Positions 14,464 to 22,055 of a stretch of DNA of 64,000 nt are shown here, piece by piece. The notes under the pieces are model-generated. The model did not search any database, was not told the DNA's origin, and saw nothing but the letters and a program-made list of their open reading frames with translations. Both the position numbers and the translations under genes were made by a program. This stretch comes from Nocardia niwae NBRC 108934 = DSM 45340 (GTDB lineage: Bacteria > Actinomycetota > Actinomycetes > Mycobacteriales > Mycobacteriaceae). The stretch lies in NCBI RefSeq assembly GCF_001613465.1, contig NZ_BDCK01000045.1, positions 1 through 64,000 of the forward strand. Reading direction: 5' to 3'. The first letter of the stretch is position 1. Each line of letters starts with the position of its first letter.

Positions 14464-14664
14464 CTACCTCAGCTCCAGGCGTGCGACCCGCGCGTTAACA
14501 GCGTCGAGGGCCGAGATGATCGTGTCCAGGCATTCCAACGAGGCCACGTCTGCAACGAAACTGAGCGCATCCCGTTGGAGCTTGGCGCGCGCAATCCACG
14601 CGCATGTGTCGCAGTAGCCGCCGTACAGCTTGTAGATGCCGCAGCCCTCGCACTCGTCGTTCAT
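14464..14664 (-). CDS. Small zinc-knuckle protein (66 aa)
   Basis: Cys-x2-Cys near residues 5-8 and Cys-x2-Cys near 18-21, followed by a C-terminal helix. ATG 14664 overlaps the upstream stop (ATGA). Possibly a small nucleic-acid- or protein-binding factor. Confidence 0.6.
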   Translation of the reverse strand: MNDECEGCGIYKLYGGYCDTCAWIARAKLQRDALSFVADVASLECLDTIISALDAVNARVARLELR

Positions 14665-14975
14665 GCGTGCCGCCCCAAGGCATTGGCGATGGCCGCGTTC
14701 AAGTCCGCCAGGCGCTGTTCCTGCTCGGTGATCTCGGCGTGCAACGCCATGCCGCGCTTCACCAGTTCGTCGCAGTGCTGCGCCAAACGGTTCCTGTTGG
14801 CACGCTCCAACGGGATGTTCAACGGCTCCAGATCGAGGTAGGCGTCTGAGTAGCCCGCCGCCTTCAACCGCGTGAACTGGATTTCGTCTTCGGTGGCGAC
14901 GAGCACGAAGCCTTCGTTTTCTTCGAGGTCGTCGACCGCGGCCCACAACTTCTGCTTCAACTCGGTCTTGTTCAC
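14661..14975 (-). CDS. Hypothetical coiled-coil protein (104 aa)
   Basis: GTG 14975 overlaps the upstream stop (GTGA). Helical throughout, with heptad-like repeats near residues 60-100. No family recognised. Confidence 0.6.
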   Translation of the reverse strand: MNKTELKQKLWAAVDDLEENEGFVLVATEDEIQFTRLKAAGYSDAYLDLEPLNIPLERANRNRLAQHCDELVKRGMALHAEITEQEQRLADLNAAIANALGRHA

Positions 14976-15202
14976 TGATCTTCCTTTGGTTCTGCGACTA
15001 CCGCTGGAACGGAAATGGCTGAGAACGTGCCCACGTTGACGTCGGCCACGTGGATGTAAAGTGCGCCGTCAGGCTCGGCTTCTATCGACAGCTGATTCGC
15101 GGTGTCAGGCCAGTAGAAGCAGAGCCCGCCGTCCTCGGTTGCGTAGACGGCGCGGCGTCCCAAACCCGCGAACAGCTGTTGCAGTGCGTCATCCGCGTCC
15201 AT
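14972..15202 (-). CDS. Hypothetical protein (76 aa)
   Basis: ATG 15202 is chosen because GGAGGG precedes it. Acidic N-terminal helix, then a beta-rich core. It overlaps the upstream gene end by 14 nt. No family recognised. Confidence 0.6.
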   Translation of the reverse strand: MDADDALQQLFAGLGRRAVYATEDGGLCFYWPDTANQLSIEAEPDGALYIHVADVNVGTFSAISVPAVVAEPKEDQ

Positions 15203-15695
15203 ACCGGAACCCTCCAATGCCGAGCCGATCCATCAACGCGTCATGCCACACAGCAGGATTCGTGGCGCCTTCTGTCTCCAGCTCCTGCATCGCGTCCGTG
15301 ATCGGCCGCAACACTGTTTGGTCGAACGCGGCGGACTGCTCCCGCTGCGCCTGCTCCCGCGCCGCCCTCTTCGCGGTTTCCTCCGCTCGCCGGCTCGGCT
15401 CATCAAGCCAGTCCGCGAGTCGTTCCCGCACGTCCGCATACGAGAAGTCGAGCTGCTTCGTGTCGTCACCGCATTCGATGATCAGCCAGCGATTCACCTC
15501 GTGACAGCAGTCGCATCCACTGCTGGACCCGGAATACGCGATGTCTTCCGACAGCCACACAGGCACATGCTTGTTCGCACTCATGCGCACCCGGATTTCG
15601 TCGGCGAGGTCACCGATCACACGGGCGCGTGGCTCGTCCTGGTCAGCGGCCCACACCAACCATTCCTCGATCGACGACACAATGTGCTCGGTCAT
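15189..15695 (-). CDS. Hypothetical protein (168 aa)
   Basis: ATG 15695 overlaps the upstream stop (ATGA); the in-frame extension to 15938 is a shadow of neighbours. A Cys-x-Cys-Cys-His cluster near residue 62 could bind metal. The centre is a long Arg/Glu/Ala helix (about 90-130). No family recognised. Confidence 0.6.
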   Translation of the reverse strand: MTEHIVSSIEEWLVWAADQDEPRARVIGDLADEIRVRMSANKHVPVWLSEDIAYSGSSSGCDCCHEVNRWLIIECGDDTKQLDFSYADVRERLADWLDEPSRRAEETAKRAAREQAQREQSAAFDQTVLRPITDAMQELETEGATNPAVWHDALMDRLGIGGFRYGRG

Positions 15696-15898
15696 GCTGC
15701 CGCCTTCGGCCACCAGTCGTCGTGACATCCATTCGGGCACGGCGCCAACCCGGTGTAGGTCGCGATCCCGCATGTCGTGCAGTGCATTCCCGTACACACG
15801 CCGTGTGCGTCGGCACGGCAATCTGGGTGTTCCAGGTCCGCCAGCCACGTGTGCACGTCGGGGTAGTTGTCGCGGGGCTTCTTTGCGTTGTCGCTCAC
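15692..15898 (-). CDS. Small Cys-rich protein (68 aa)
   Basis: GTG 15898 follows an AAAGGG site. Seven Cys residues (including Cys-Thr-Thr-Cys and Cys-x3-Cys) and several His could hold two zinc ions. Downstream of the methyltransferase by 55 nt. Role unknown. Confidence 0.6.
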   Translation of the reverse strand: MSDNAKKPRDNYPDVHTWLADLEHPDCRADAHGVCTGMHCTTCGIATYTGLAPCPNGCHDDWWPKAAA

Positions 15899-15953
15899 TT
15901 GAGCTGCCCTTTCTTCGTTTCCATGTTTGGATGCGCATATCGCAGTAGCCAGA

Positions 15954-17684
15954 TCACGCCGCCAACTCCCCTTGGTGGAGCACGGCGCGAAGCCGTGACC
16001 CGATCCAGGCGCCCACCGACGGCGACACGGCATTGCCGAAACCATCAACCTGATCGCGGGCACTCCCCCACACGATGAAATCGCCAGTGTGGCCAGGGAA
16101 GTCGACATCGAAACCACAGCCGCGGCCAACCTCATGCGGCCCCATCATCCGGAAGTAGCAGTCTTCAAGCGTGATATCGGCGAGCATGTACCGGTACTCG
16201 TCAGGGTCGGTCCAGCCACCGAACAACAGGGACTGCGACGCCGAGGAGACGATGGTGCCGAACGGGTCGCTGACCGGGTGCGCGCGATACTTCGCTTCAC
16301 CGATAGCGCCATTGTTTTTGATCACGCCGGCGGCGGTGAGCAAGCCAGGGATCTGCTCGGAGGTGACGGTCGGCATCGCTTCCGCGTGTGTTGTCGGCAG
16401 GGTGTTCTTGCGGAACGGGACCACACCGGAGGAGACCAGGCTGAGCGTCTCCGAACCGCCCTGAGTGGGCAGCGATTCGGTCACGCCGCGGGGGGCTCCC
16501 TGGAAGTTGTTCACCGCAGCGAACAGCATCGCCTTCTCGTGCGTGGAGGTGACAGTGTCCATCGGTTGCGAAATGTGTTTGCCGTCGCCGTTGTGACGGT
16601 GCGCGGCGAACACGCTGCCGGTCGACAGGAGCGCGGTCTCCTGTTGGCTGGTTTGGGTCGCCATCGGCTGCCACGGATGCCGCTCCGAACCATGCACACT
16701 CTTCGCGGGCATCAGCACCGCGGGAAACTCGGCGAACCGCTGACGGCACCGCTCAGCCCGCGCCATCGTGGCCGGCGCAAGAGGCTTCTTCCGGTCACCG
16801 ATGCGGGTACCCAGGTTGGTGAGGTCCAGTGCATGTAATGACGGAGTCATCGGCGGCACCACCTCTCGGCGGCACCGCGGGCACCTGTAGTTGTACTGCT
16901 TGCCGTAACGAACCGAACCGGTCGGCGGCACACCGGTCTTCCACGACCACACCGCTTCAACTATGTCGCCACATGAAGCGCACCACGTCGGCGGCCGATG
17001 CTCCAAGTCCGGGGTGGGCAGCCGCCGATCCCAGAACACGACATAAAGACGGTCACGCGACTGCGGAACACCGAAAAACATGCTGTTGAGCCGCAACTCC
17101 CGATACCGGTAGCCCAGGTTCTCGAACTGCCGCAACCACCACCGATACGTCGACCCATCACCAACTTTCGCCCTACCGGGGATCGCAGGACCCCACGACA
17201 CAAGTTCAGTGGTGCACTCGACCAGGATCAGCCGCGGACGATGCTGGTCGGCGTAGTGCAGCACACAGTTCGCCGTCGCCCGATCCCGTTCCGAACGCGT
17301 CACCCGCGCATCGAAATCAGGGTCCTCCAAGTCGAACAGCGACAACCCCTGCTCGTACGCCTTCTTCGTGTTCGCCTGCGAATGATTGACGCACGAGACG
17401 CCAGCAACGAGAAGATCCCCCGCCGGGAGGTCCCGCGCCGAGTGGTAGTCGGCGGACTCCGGGTCTACAAGATCGGCGATCCAATGCTCAGCGTCCGGGT
17501 GGTTGGCCTCATGAACCTCAACTTTGTACGAGTTGTGGTTCGCGGCCATGATCGTCGTAAACCCAGCCATCTCGATCCCCCGAGTGAGACCACCGAACCC
17601 GGAGAACAAGTCCACCGCAACAAGATCGTCGTGACGGAACCGGCGCCTACGGGAAGCCGGGCGATGCTCAGCCGTACGAGTCAC
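15954..17684 (-). CDS. DNA (cytosine-5) methyltransferase, variant catalytic loop
   Basis: The 576-residue product has the C5-MTase motifs in order: motif I Asp-Leu-Phe-Ser-Gly-Phe-Gly-Gly-Leu (about 25-33, SAM binding), motif IV loop at 95-103 (Gly-Val-Ser-Cys98-Val-Asn-His-Ser), motif VI Glu156, motif VIII Gln-Ser-Arg-Asp-Arg (208-212) and motif X Gly-Asn-Ala-Val near the C-terminus. Cys98 should be the nucleophile, but the usual Pro-Cys-Gln is Ser-Cys-Val, which is unusual. The target-recognition part carries a four-Cys zinc site (about 235-271). No restriction enzyme is adjacent, so this is an orphan enzyme, probably protecting phage DNA from host restriction or modifying it for regulation. 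GTG 17684 overlaps the upstream stop. Confidence 0.85.
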   Translation of the reverse strand: MTRTAEHRPASRRRRFRHDDLVAVDLFSGFGGLTRGIEMAGFTTIMAANHNSYKVEVHEANHPDAEHWIADLVDPESADYHSARDLPAGDLLVAGVSCVNHSQANTKKAYEQGLSLFDLEDPDFDARVTRSERDRATANCVLHYADQHRPRLILVECTTELVSWGPAIPGRAKVGDGSTYRWWLRQFENLGYRYRELRLNSMFFGVPQSRDRLYVVFWDRRLPTPDLEHRPPTWCASCGDIVEAVWSWKTGVPPTGSVRYGKQYNYRCPRCRREVVPPMTPSLHALDLTNLGTRIGDRKKPLAPATMARAERCRQRFAEFPAVLMPAKSVHGSERHPWQPMATQTSQQETALLSTGSVFAAHRHNGDGKHISQPMDTVTSTHEKAMLFAAVNNFQGAPRGVTESLPTQGGSETLSLVSSGVVPFRKNTLPTTHAEAMPTVTSEQIPGLLTAAGVIKNNGAIGEAKYRAHPVSDPFGTIVSSASQSLLFGGWTDPDEYRYMLADITLEDCYFRMMGPHEVGRGCGFDVDFPGHTGDFIVWGSARDQVDGFGNAVSPSVGAWIGSRLRAVLHQGELAA

Positions 17685-17857
17685 GCCGCCACCCCGATTC
17701 CTGCCGCCCAGCCGCCACGCACAGCCACGAACACGCCACGCGCGACCAGAGACGCACCCCCGGCACCCATCAAGCCCTTAAACAAGGACGTCGGGCGAAA
17801 CTGCGTCGAACACCGTTCGTTAGCTATACGGACCATGGTCCGGTTAATGGTTTTCAT
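17681..17857 (-). CDS. Small protein with hydrophobic Gly-rich tail (58 aa)
   Basis: ATG 17857 overlaps the upstream stop (ATGA) and the stop overlaps the methyltransferase start. Basic N-terminal half; the C-terminal half is Gly/Ala/Val-rich and may insert into membrane or pack as a helix pair. Unknown function. Confidence 0.5.
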   Translation of the reverse strand: MKTINRTMVRIANERCSTQFRPTSLFKGLMGAGGASLVARGVFVAVRGGWAAGIGVAA

Positions 17858-18246
17858 GCTGCGATGGTCTTTCCGGTGAGGCGTGAGACGCAGGGGCAGT
17901 GGGCTTCTTGCCCGGTTTTGGCGGTGCAGGTGTCGCCCGGTTTGGCTCCGCAGGTGTCGCATGGGTAGTTGATGGCCCCATTCACCTGGTAAGCGAGCAT
18001 GATGGCTCGGCGCATTGGTCGTTGACTGGTGGGTCGTTGCTGGATTTGTTCTGCGATTTCGAGGAGCGCGTTGGGGGTGATGCGGTAGGCGGACGTTTTG
18101 TGGTGGATGTTGACGGCTTCGATCGCGACGGTTTTGGCGAGGTGTCCGATGGCGTGATGCCATTCGCTGATGAGGTCGGCGTGGATCTCCCGGTTGTCGT
18201 ATTCGGCGACGAGTTCGAGGATGTGGGTGGTGTCTACCCGGTTCAC
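17854..18246 (-). CDS. Helicase-loader-like protein with zinc finger
   Basis: The N-terminal part (about 8-70) resembles the G39P-like phage replication proteins that load or restrain the replicative helicase: Tyr-Asp-Asn-Arg, a Trp-His helix, and Ile-Thr-Pro-Asn before the last helix. The C-terminus (about 95-122) is a zinc finger (Cys-Asp-Thr-Cys-Gly-Ala-Lys-Pro-Gly-Asp-Thr-Cys, then Cys-x-Cys) of a type common in actinophage replication proteins. It is next to the initiator gene in a coupled chain. The assignment is by pattern, not search. Confidence 0.55.
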   Translation of the reverse strand: MNRVDTTHILELVAEYDNREIHADLISEWHHAIGHLAKTVAIEAVNIHHKTSAYRITPNALLEIAEQIQQRPTSQRPMRRAIMLAYQVNGAINYPCDTCGAKPGDTCTAKTGQEAHCPCVSRLTGKTIAA

Positions 18247-18830
18247 GACGCGTCCTTGGCTTCGATGGCGAACAGGTTGGCGATCCTGATTTGCTGGGCG
18301 AGTTCGCGGCGGCGGTCGCGGAACTGCAATGCGGCTTGGTTGTGTCGCGTGAACCTGGTTTTGAACTCTTCGAGCTGTTCGGGTTCGAGGTCGGTTCGTG
18401 GTTTCCGGCCGAGTGCGACGGCGAGGGCGATGTCCCGTGACAGCTTGTGAGCTTGCTGCGGCAGGAAACCCATTTCTTGGAAGATGTGGTTGGCGAGTTC
18501 CATCTCCTGGACGCGCTCTTTCGGCAGATTCGCGAGCGCTTCCCGCCGGGCCGCGTGGGCGTGCTGAACGATGAGGTCCGGGGTGGGCCGGAACTGCTCG
18601 ACCGGCTCGGACCGTGATTCAGCTCGTGCTTGCGCGACCTTCATGTGTCGTGTGCGGGCGTGGTTGACGCCGTCGATGAGGTCTTCGGTGGACAGCCCGG
18701 ATGCTTCGAAGTGTGCAGCCCAGGCAGCGACCGCGGCGGCGCCGAATTTCGGGAACCACAGGTCGAACGCTTGGAGGTTGTCTGCGACGGCTTGTGCGGC
18801 GTCGAGGTAGTAGGTGCTGGGGGTGTTCAT
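18243..18830 (-). CDS. Replication accessory protein, G39P-like
   Basis: The 195-residue all-helical protein has a region (about residues 25-90) with Ala-Ala-Trp, a helix ending in Ala-Arg-Thr, and Phe-Arg-Pro-Thr-Pro-Asp, again like helicase-loader domains. The rest is Arg/Gln-rich coiled coil. It is coupled (ATGA) to the initiator upstream and the zinc-finger loader downstream. It probably works with them to recruit host helicase to the phage origin. Confidence 0.5.
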   Translation of the reverse strand: MNTPSTYYLDAAQAVADNLQAFDLWFPKFGAAAVAAWAAHFEASGLSTEDLIDGVNHARTRHMKVAQARAESRSEPVEQFRPTPDLIVQHAHAARREALANLPKERVQEMELANHIFQEMGFLPQQAHKLSRDIALAVALGRKPRTDLEPEQLEEFKTRFTRHNQAALQFRDRRRELAQQIRIANLFAIEAKDAS

Positions 18831-19777
18831 GCTGTGGCGCTCCAGTTCTGGCTGGGGTCGATGGGGTCGGCGTCGATGACCTGCATGAGGGGCGACTGTT
18901 GGGGTGTCGCTCTGGCTGCGGCGGCTTGGCGGCGCACTTCGTCGAAGATGGCGTCCTGTTCGGCGCGCTTGCGATCAGAAGCGGCCAGTTGCGGCGCGCT
19001 CGCGGTTGATGGGGACGCGGGCACGCTTTTACGGCGGATGATTTCGCTGACGAGCGCGGGGAGCGCGCGTGGGCCGAGGTTGGGCTTGGTGAGCCAGAGG
19101 TCGAGCGCGGCTTCGATGTCCGCTTGGGACGTGCCCGCTTTGAGCATGGCGGCGGCTTGGATGGCGAGTTCGCTGTGCACGGCCGGCGGGTGTTCGGCGG
19201 GGATGTGTGCGCGGACGAGGCGTCGGCCGTTGATTGGCACTACGGGGCCGGGCTTTTCGATTGCGGCTTCGATGTCGTCGTTGCGCACCGCTTCGGCGCT
19301 TCGCGCGTCACTTACGAGAGATGAGTTACTAACGTGACTGTTAGTTATCTCTTCTCCTCTACTCTCCTCTGGGGGCGTGACGTCACGTGAGGTGTCACGT
19401 GACATGGTGTCGGTTTGCTGGGCTCGCTTTTCGCGTGCTCGACGCTGCCGTTCCCGGTCTGCTTTGCGGCGTTCTAGCAGGTCATCGCCGGTTCCGTTCC
19501 AGTTGGCCCATGCTTTGAACCGGTAGCCAGCGTTGGTTCGCCCGTCTGCGTCGGTGTCGGTTTCGAGCCAAATTCCGGCATCAATCAGCTCCGAAACTCG
19601 CTTGGAAACCGCACGAATTCCGAACGTTTTCAGCACACTTTTCGGCACGAAACCGCGTGTTTCTGCGGCGCCGCAGTAGGCGAGAGCGCGGGTGAACAGT
19701 CGCTCGGCGTCGGCGTGGGGCAGGCTCGCAACGGCGGGATCGAGGTAGTAGGTCGACGACAGCCATACAGCTTTCAC
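18827..19777 (-). CDS. Replication initiator-like protein
   Basis: The 316-residue product has an N-terminal winged-helix-like domain (about 10-75) with strongly hydrophobic helices and a wing, a charged linker rich in Arg, Ser and Thr, and a C-terminal helical domain (about 195-245), the usual plan of actinophage replisome organisers. GTG 19777 is chosen because GGAAAGAGG lies 6 nt upstream. It heads the replication gene block 19777-17854 and has its own regulatory region (19778-20059). The replication origin may lie within or near this gene, but I see no clear iterons. Confidence 0.55.
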   Translation of the reverse strand: MKAVWLSSTYYLDPAVASLPHADAERLFTRALAYCGAAETRGFVPKSVLKTFGIRAVSKRVSELIDAGIWLETDTDADGRTNAGYRFKAWANWNGTGDDLLERRKADRERQRRAREKRAQQTDTMSRDTSRDVTPPEESRGEEITNSHVSNSSLVSDARSAEAVRNDDIEAAIEKPGPVVPINGRRLVRAHIPAEHPPAVHSELAIQAAAMLKAGTSQADIEAALDLWLTKPNLGPRALPALVSEIIRRKSVPASPSTASAPQLAASDRKRAEQDAIFDEVRRQAAAARATPQQSPLMQVIDADPIDPSQNWSATA

Positions 19778-19849
19778 AGTGGGCCTCTTTCCCTGAGGGA
19801 CCGGCACGTTCGCGAGTCGCGACGCATTACCTCGAACCAAGGTCTGCGT

Positions 19850-19864
19850 GATATAGTCATTTGT
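19850..19864 (-). promoter_or_regulatory. -10-like element before the initiator gene
   Basis: Read leftward, GACTATATC gives a possible -10 (TATATC) about 75 nt before the GTG at 19777. I do not see a good -35. The 282-bp gap 19778-20059 has no convincing gene. Confidence 0.3.
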
Positions 19865-20028
19865 GGCCCCCTCTCCAGGGCCGCTTTGCTGGTAGCCGGT
19901 TTGGCTACTTCAGCCGGTACGCACGGGAATGCGTACTTCGCTTATCGGGGCGTCCTACTTGGCGGTGGACGCCCCGAATTGCGTTTACTGCCGGGAAGTG
20001 TCGAGCGGCGCTTGATCAACTAGGCGAT

Positions 20029-20044
20029 GTAGCGTGAACACTAC
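20029..20044. promoter_or_regulatory. Operator site 4 (GTAG-N8-CTAC)
   Basis: GTAGCGTGAACACTAC, imperfect dyad, differing from site 1 at two positions. It lies 16 nt past the stop of the HTH gene and upstream of the replication block, so it could control initiation of replication in the lysogen. Further CTAC/GCTAC half-sites follow at 20046-20066. Confidence 0.55.
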
Positions 20045-20059
20045 ACTACAGCATGAATG

Positions 20060-20776
20060 CTACGCTACGCGTCGTTGGGCGCGTTCTCGTGCGTGTGCTG
20101 CTCGTCGGCAGGTGACGCATTGACGGTGTCCGCGGGTGTCGATGTAGGTGTTGGCTGGGGTGTAGCGGTGGTTTTTGGCGCAGACGGGGCGTTGGGTGAG
20201 TTTGATCCCGGCAGCCGCCCAGTCGGGTTGCGCGAGTGGGTGGTCGATGTCGCGGCCGTCCCATGCGAGGGGCGGCACCTCGCCTTGGCGGTGTGCGCGT
20301 CTCACGCTGTGCTGGCTGGGGCCGGGGGTGCCGGACAGTTCGTTGTAGAGGTCGCGGATGCGGGACCACATGTTGTAGGTGGTGTAGTCGCTGGAGATGG
20401 CGATGTTGAGGATGCTGCGGCTGGATTGCCCAAGTCGGTGGGCGAGTTCGTCGGTGGGCCAGCCGAGAGCGTTCAGTGCTCGCACTCGCCGTCTGGCGCC
20501 GATGGCGAGGACGGTGGGCTGGTTGGGGTGCGGGTGGTGGGTGACGGTGAATATGCGGGCGCCGACGTCGACGAGTGTGTATTGGGTGGAGCGGTTTTCG
20601 ATGTGGCTGACGGTGGCTTTTCCGAGTCCTGCGGCGTAGGCGATCATGAGGTTGGTGAGGCCGAGGTCGTGGAGTTCGTCGATGCGTTTGCGGACGAGTT
20701 CGACGGGCATGGTGGTGGGGATGCCGCGGCCGCGTTTGAGTTCGTACTGCTTCTTCTTGAGGCGGGATCGGGTCAT
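20060..20776 (-). CDS. HTH protein with C-terminal zinc knuckle (paralogue 3)
   Basis: The 238-residue product has two helix-turn-helix-like segments (about 35-60 and 95-120) separated by a beta stretch, then a Leu-Ser-Gly-Thr-Pro-Gly-Pro motif, an Asp-Gly-Arg-Asp-Ile-Asp motif and a C-terminal Cys...His...Cys-x2-Cys unit (about 200-220). The same order occurs in the next gene, showing tandem duplication. ATG 20776 overlaps the upstream stop (ATGA). Probably DNA-binding; the target is unknown. Confidence 0.6.
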   Translation of the reverse strand: MTRSRLKKKQYELKRGRGIPTTMPVELVRKRIDELHDLGLTNLMIAYAAGLGKATVSHIENRSTQYTLVDVGARIFTVTHHPHPNQPTVLAIGARRRVRALNALGWPTDELAHRLGQSSRSILNIAISSDYTTYNMWSRIRDLYNELSGTPGPSQHSVRRAHRQGEVPPLAWDGRDIDHPLAQPDWAAAGIKLTQRPVCAKNHRYTPANTYIDTRGHRQCVTCRRAAHARERAQRRVA

Positions 20777-21657
20777 GCTGCGTCCTGCTTGCGGAGTTTG
20801 CGGCGGTGTCGGACGAGGGCTTGGTCGGCGGCGTCGAGGCTGAGGTTGAGTGTGTTGGCGACCCTGGTCCGGTTCCAGCCATGCTGAACGGCGTGATCGA
20901 GAACGGCGATGCGTTCGGCTTTCGGGATGCCGCCTTTGTGTTGGCCGCGCAGTATCCGCCCCAATAGGACCTCGTCGGCGGTTGTTTCGCCAGCGTTGTC
21001 GTCTGTCACGGGCTGGTGGTCTGGGTTGTCGATGTCGCGGTCCTCCCACGCCAAGGGTGGGGCAAGGTTTTCGCGGCGAGCAGCCGTCAGGGTTCGTTTC
21101 GATGGTCCTGGCGTGCCGGACAGTTCTTCGTAGACATCGCCGATCGCTTTCCACGTTTCGTAGGTGACGCTGTTGAACAGCATGTATGAGGTGACTGATT
21201 GCCTGGTGACGCCGAGCCGGTTCGCGATTTCTTGATAGGGCCAACCGAGTGCTCGCAGTGCGTGAAGGCGCCTGCGTGTGCCGATCGCCGGCACCCGCAT
21301 CCCTGATTGGGCGGGGACAGGGCGGTAGGTGACGGCCATGATCCGGGATGCCTGGACAATCTTCGTTTCTGCGTAGACGCCGTCGGCAATGCTGAGTACG
21401 GTCCGCCAGCCCACTCCTGCGGCGGCTGCAATGCTGAAGCAGGTGAAGCCCATGTCGATGAGATGCCGCACATGTTGTCTTATCGGTTCCGCGGGCACCA
21501 TGCTCGGGATGCCGCGCGCTGCTCGCGATCTGCGGATTTTGGCTGCACGGTTGATGCCCAGCTTCGGTATCGTGCTGCGTACTTCGCTGACGACCTGTAG
21601 CCGTCGGGATCGCACTGGATGCACCGGTCGGGTGGGGTTTGTTGTGTGGCTTGTCAT
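20773..21657 (-). CDS. HTH protein (paralogue 2, 294 aa)
   Basis: Shares with its downstream neighbour the core: N-terminal Pro-Ala-Glu/Val-Glu...Arg helix, Ala-Ala-Gly-Val-Gly turn, Ile-Gly-Thr-Arg-Arg-Arg-Leu, Ala-Leu-Gly-Trp-Pro, Gly-Val-Thr-Arg-Gln-Ser recognition helix, Leu-Ser-Gly-Thr-Pro-Gly-Pro-Ser and Arg-Asp-Ile-Asp-Asn-Pro. The C-terminal part has a further HTH-like segment (about 240-285) instead of the zinc knuckle. Coupled by ATGA overlaps on both sides. Confidence 0.6.
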   Translation of the reverse strand: MTSHTTNPTRPVHPVRSRRLQVVSEVRSTIPKLGINRAAKIRRSRAARGIPSMVPAEPIRQHVRHLIDMGFTCFSIAAAAGVGWRTVLSIADGVYAETKIVQASRIMAVTYRPVPAQSGMRVPAIGTRRRLHALRALGWPYQEIANRLGVTRQSVTSYMLFNSVTYETWKAIGDVYEELSGTPGPSKRTLTAARRENLAPPLAWEDRDIDNPDHQPVTDDNAGETTADEVLLGRILRGQHKGGIPKAERIAVLDHAVQHGWNRTRVANTLNLSLDAADQALVRHRRKLRKQDAA

Positions 21658-22055
21658 GCGGCCAACGCTTTGCGGACACTGGTGCCGGACATTTTAAGGG
21701 TTCGCCCGATGCGATTTCGGGACCAGCCGCGAGCGTTGAGAACACGCACGTATGCGGGCTTGTCGACGGCGGGCACGCGAATGTCAGCGCCTTCCAGAAG
21801 TCGACTCAACACGACATCGTCGACATATGATGCTTTGACGTGGATGTTCCGTGCTTGTTCGACAGTGACTGCGGTAAGTGCGGCTGCGTTGTCGGAGCGG
21901 ATCTTCTTCCTGCTCAGGTGCAGGACATGCCATGCGAGCGAGTTGGACACTCCGGCAGCTCGCGCTACGCGGAACATGGGCACGCCGGCATCGTTGATGC
22001 GCTGGAGGTGCGCGCGGACGGGTGTTATGTCGATATATGTGACGCGGGTGTTCAT
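21654..22055 (-). CDS. HTH protein (paralogue 1, short, 133 aa)
   Basis: A shorter relative of the next two genes: the N-terminal helix pair with Ala-Ala-Gly-Val-Ser, a beta stretch, then Arg-Val-Leu-Asn-Ala-Arg-Gly-Trp and a final recognition-type helix (Arg-Ile-Gly-Arg-Thr-Leu-Lys-Met-Ser-Gly-Thr-Ser). It lacks the C-terminal half of the others. ATG 22055 overlaps the upstream stop. Confidence 0.6.
   Translation of the reverse strand: MNTRVTYIDITPVRAHLQRINDAGVPMFRVARAAGVSNSLAWHVLHLSRKKIRSDNAAALTAVTVEQARNIHVKASYVDDVVLSRLLEGADIRVPAVDKPAYVRVLNARGWSRNRIGRTLKMSGTSVRKALAA

Noticed and set aside
20060..21745. 561-codon leftward open frame
   Set aside because: The first 320 codons are a shadow of the HTH gene 20773-21657; the true start is ATG 20776 in an ATGA overlap.
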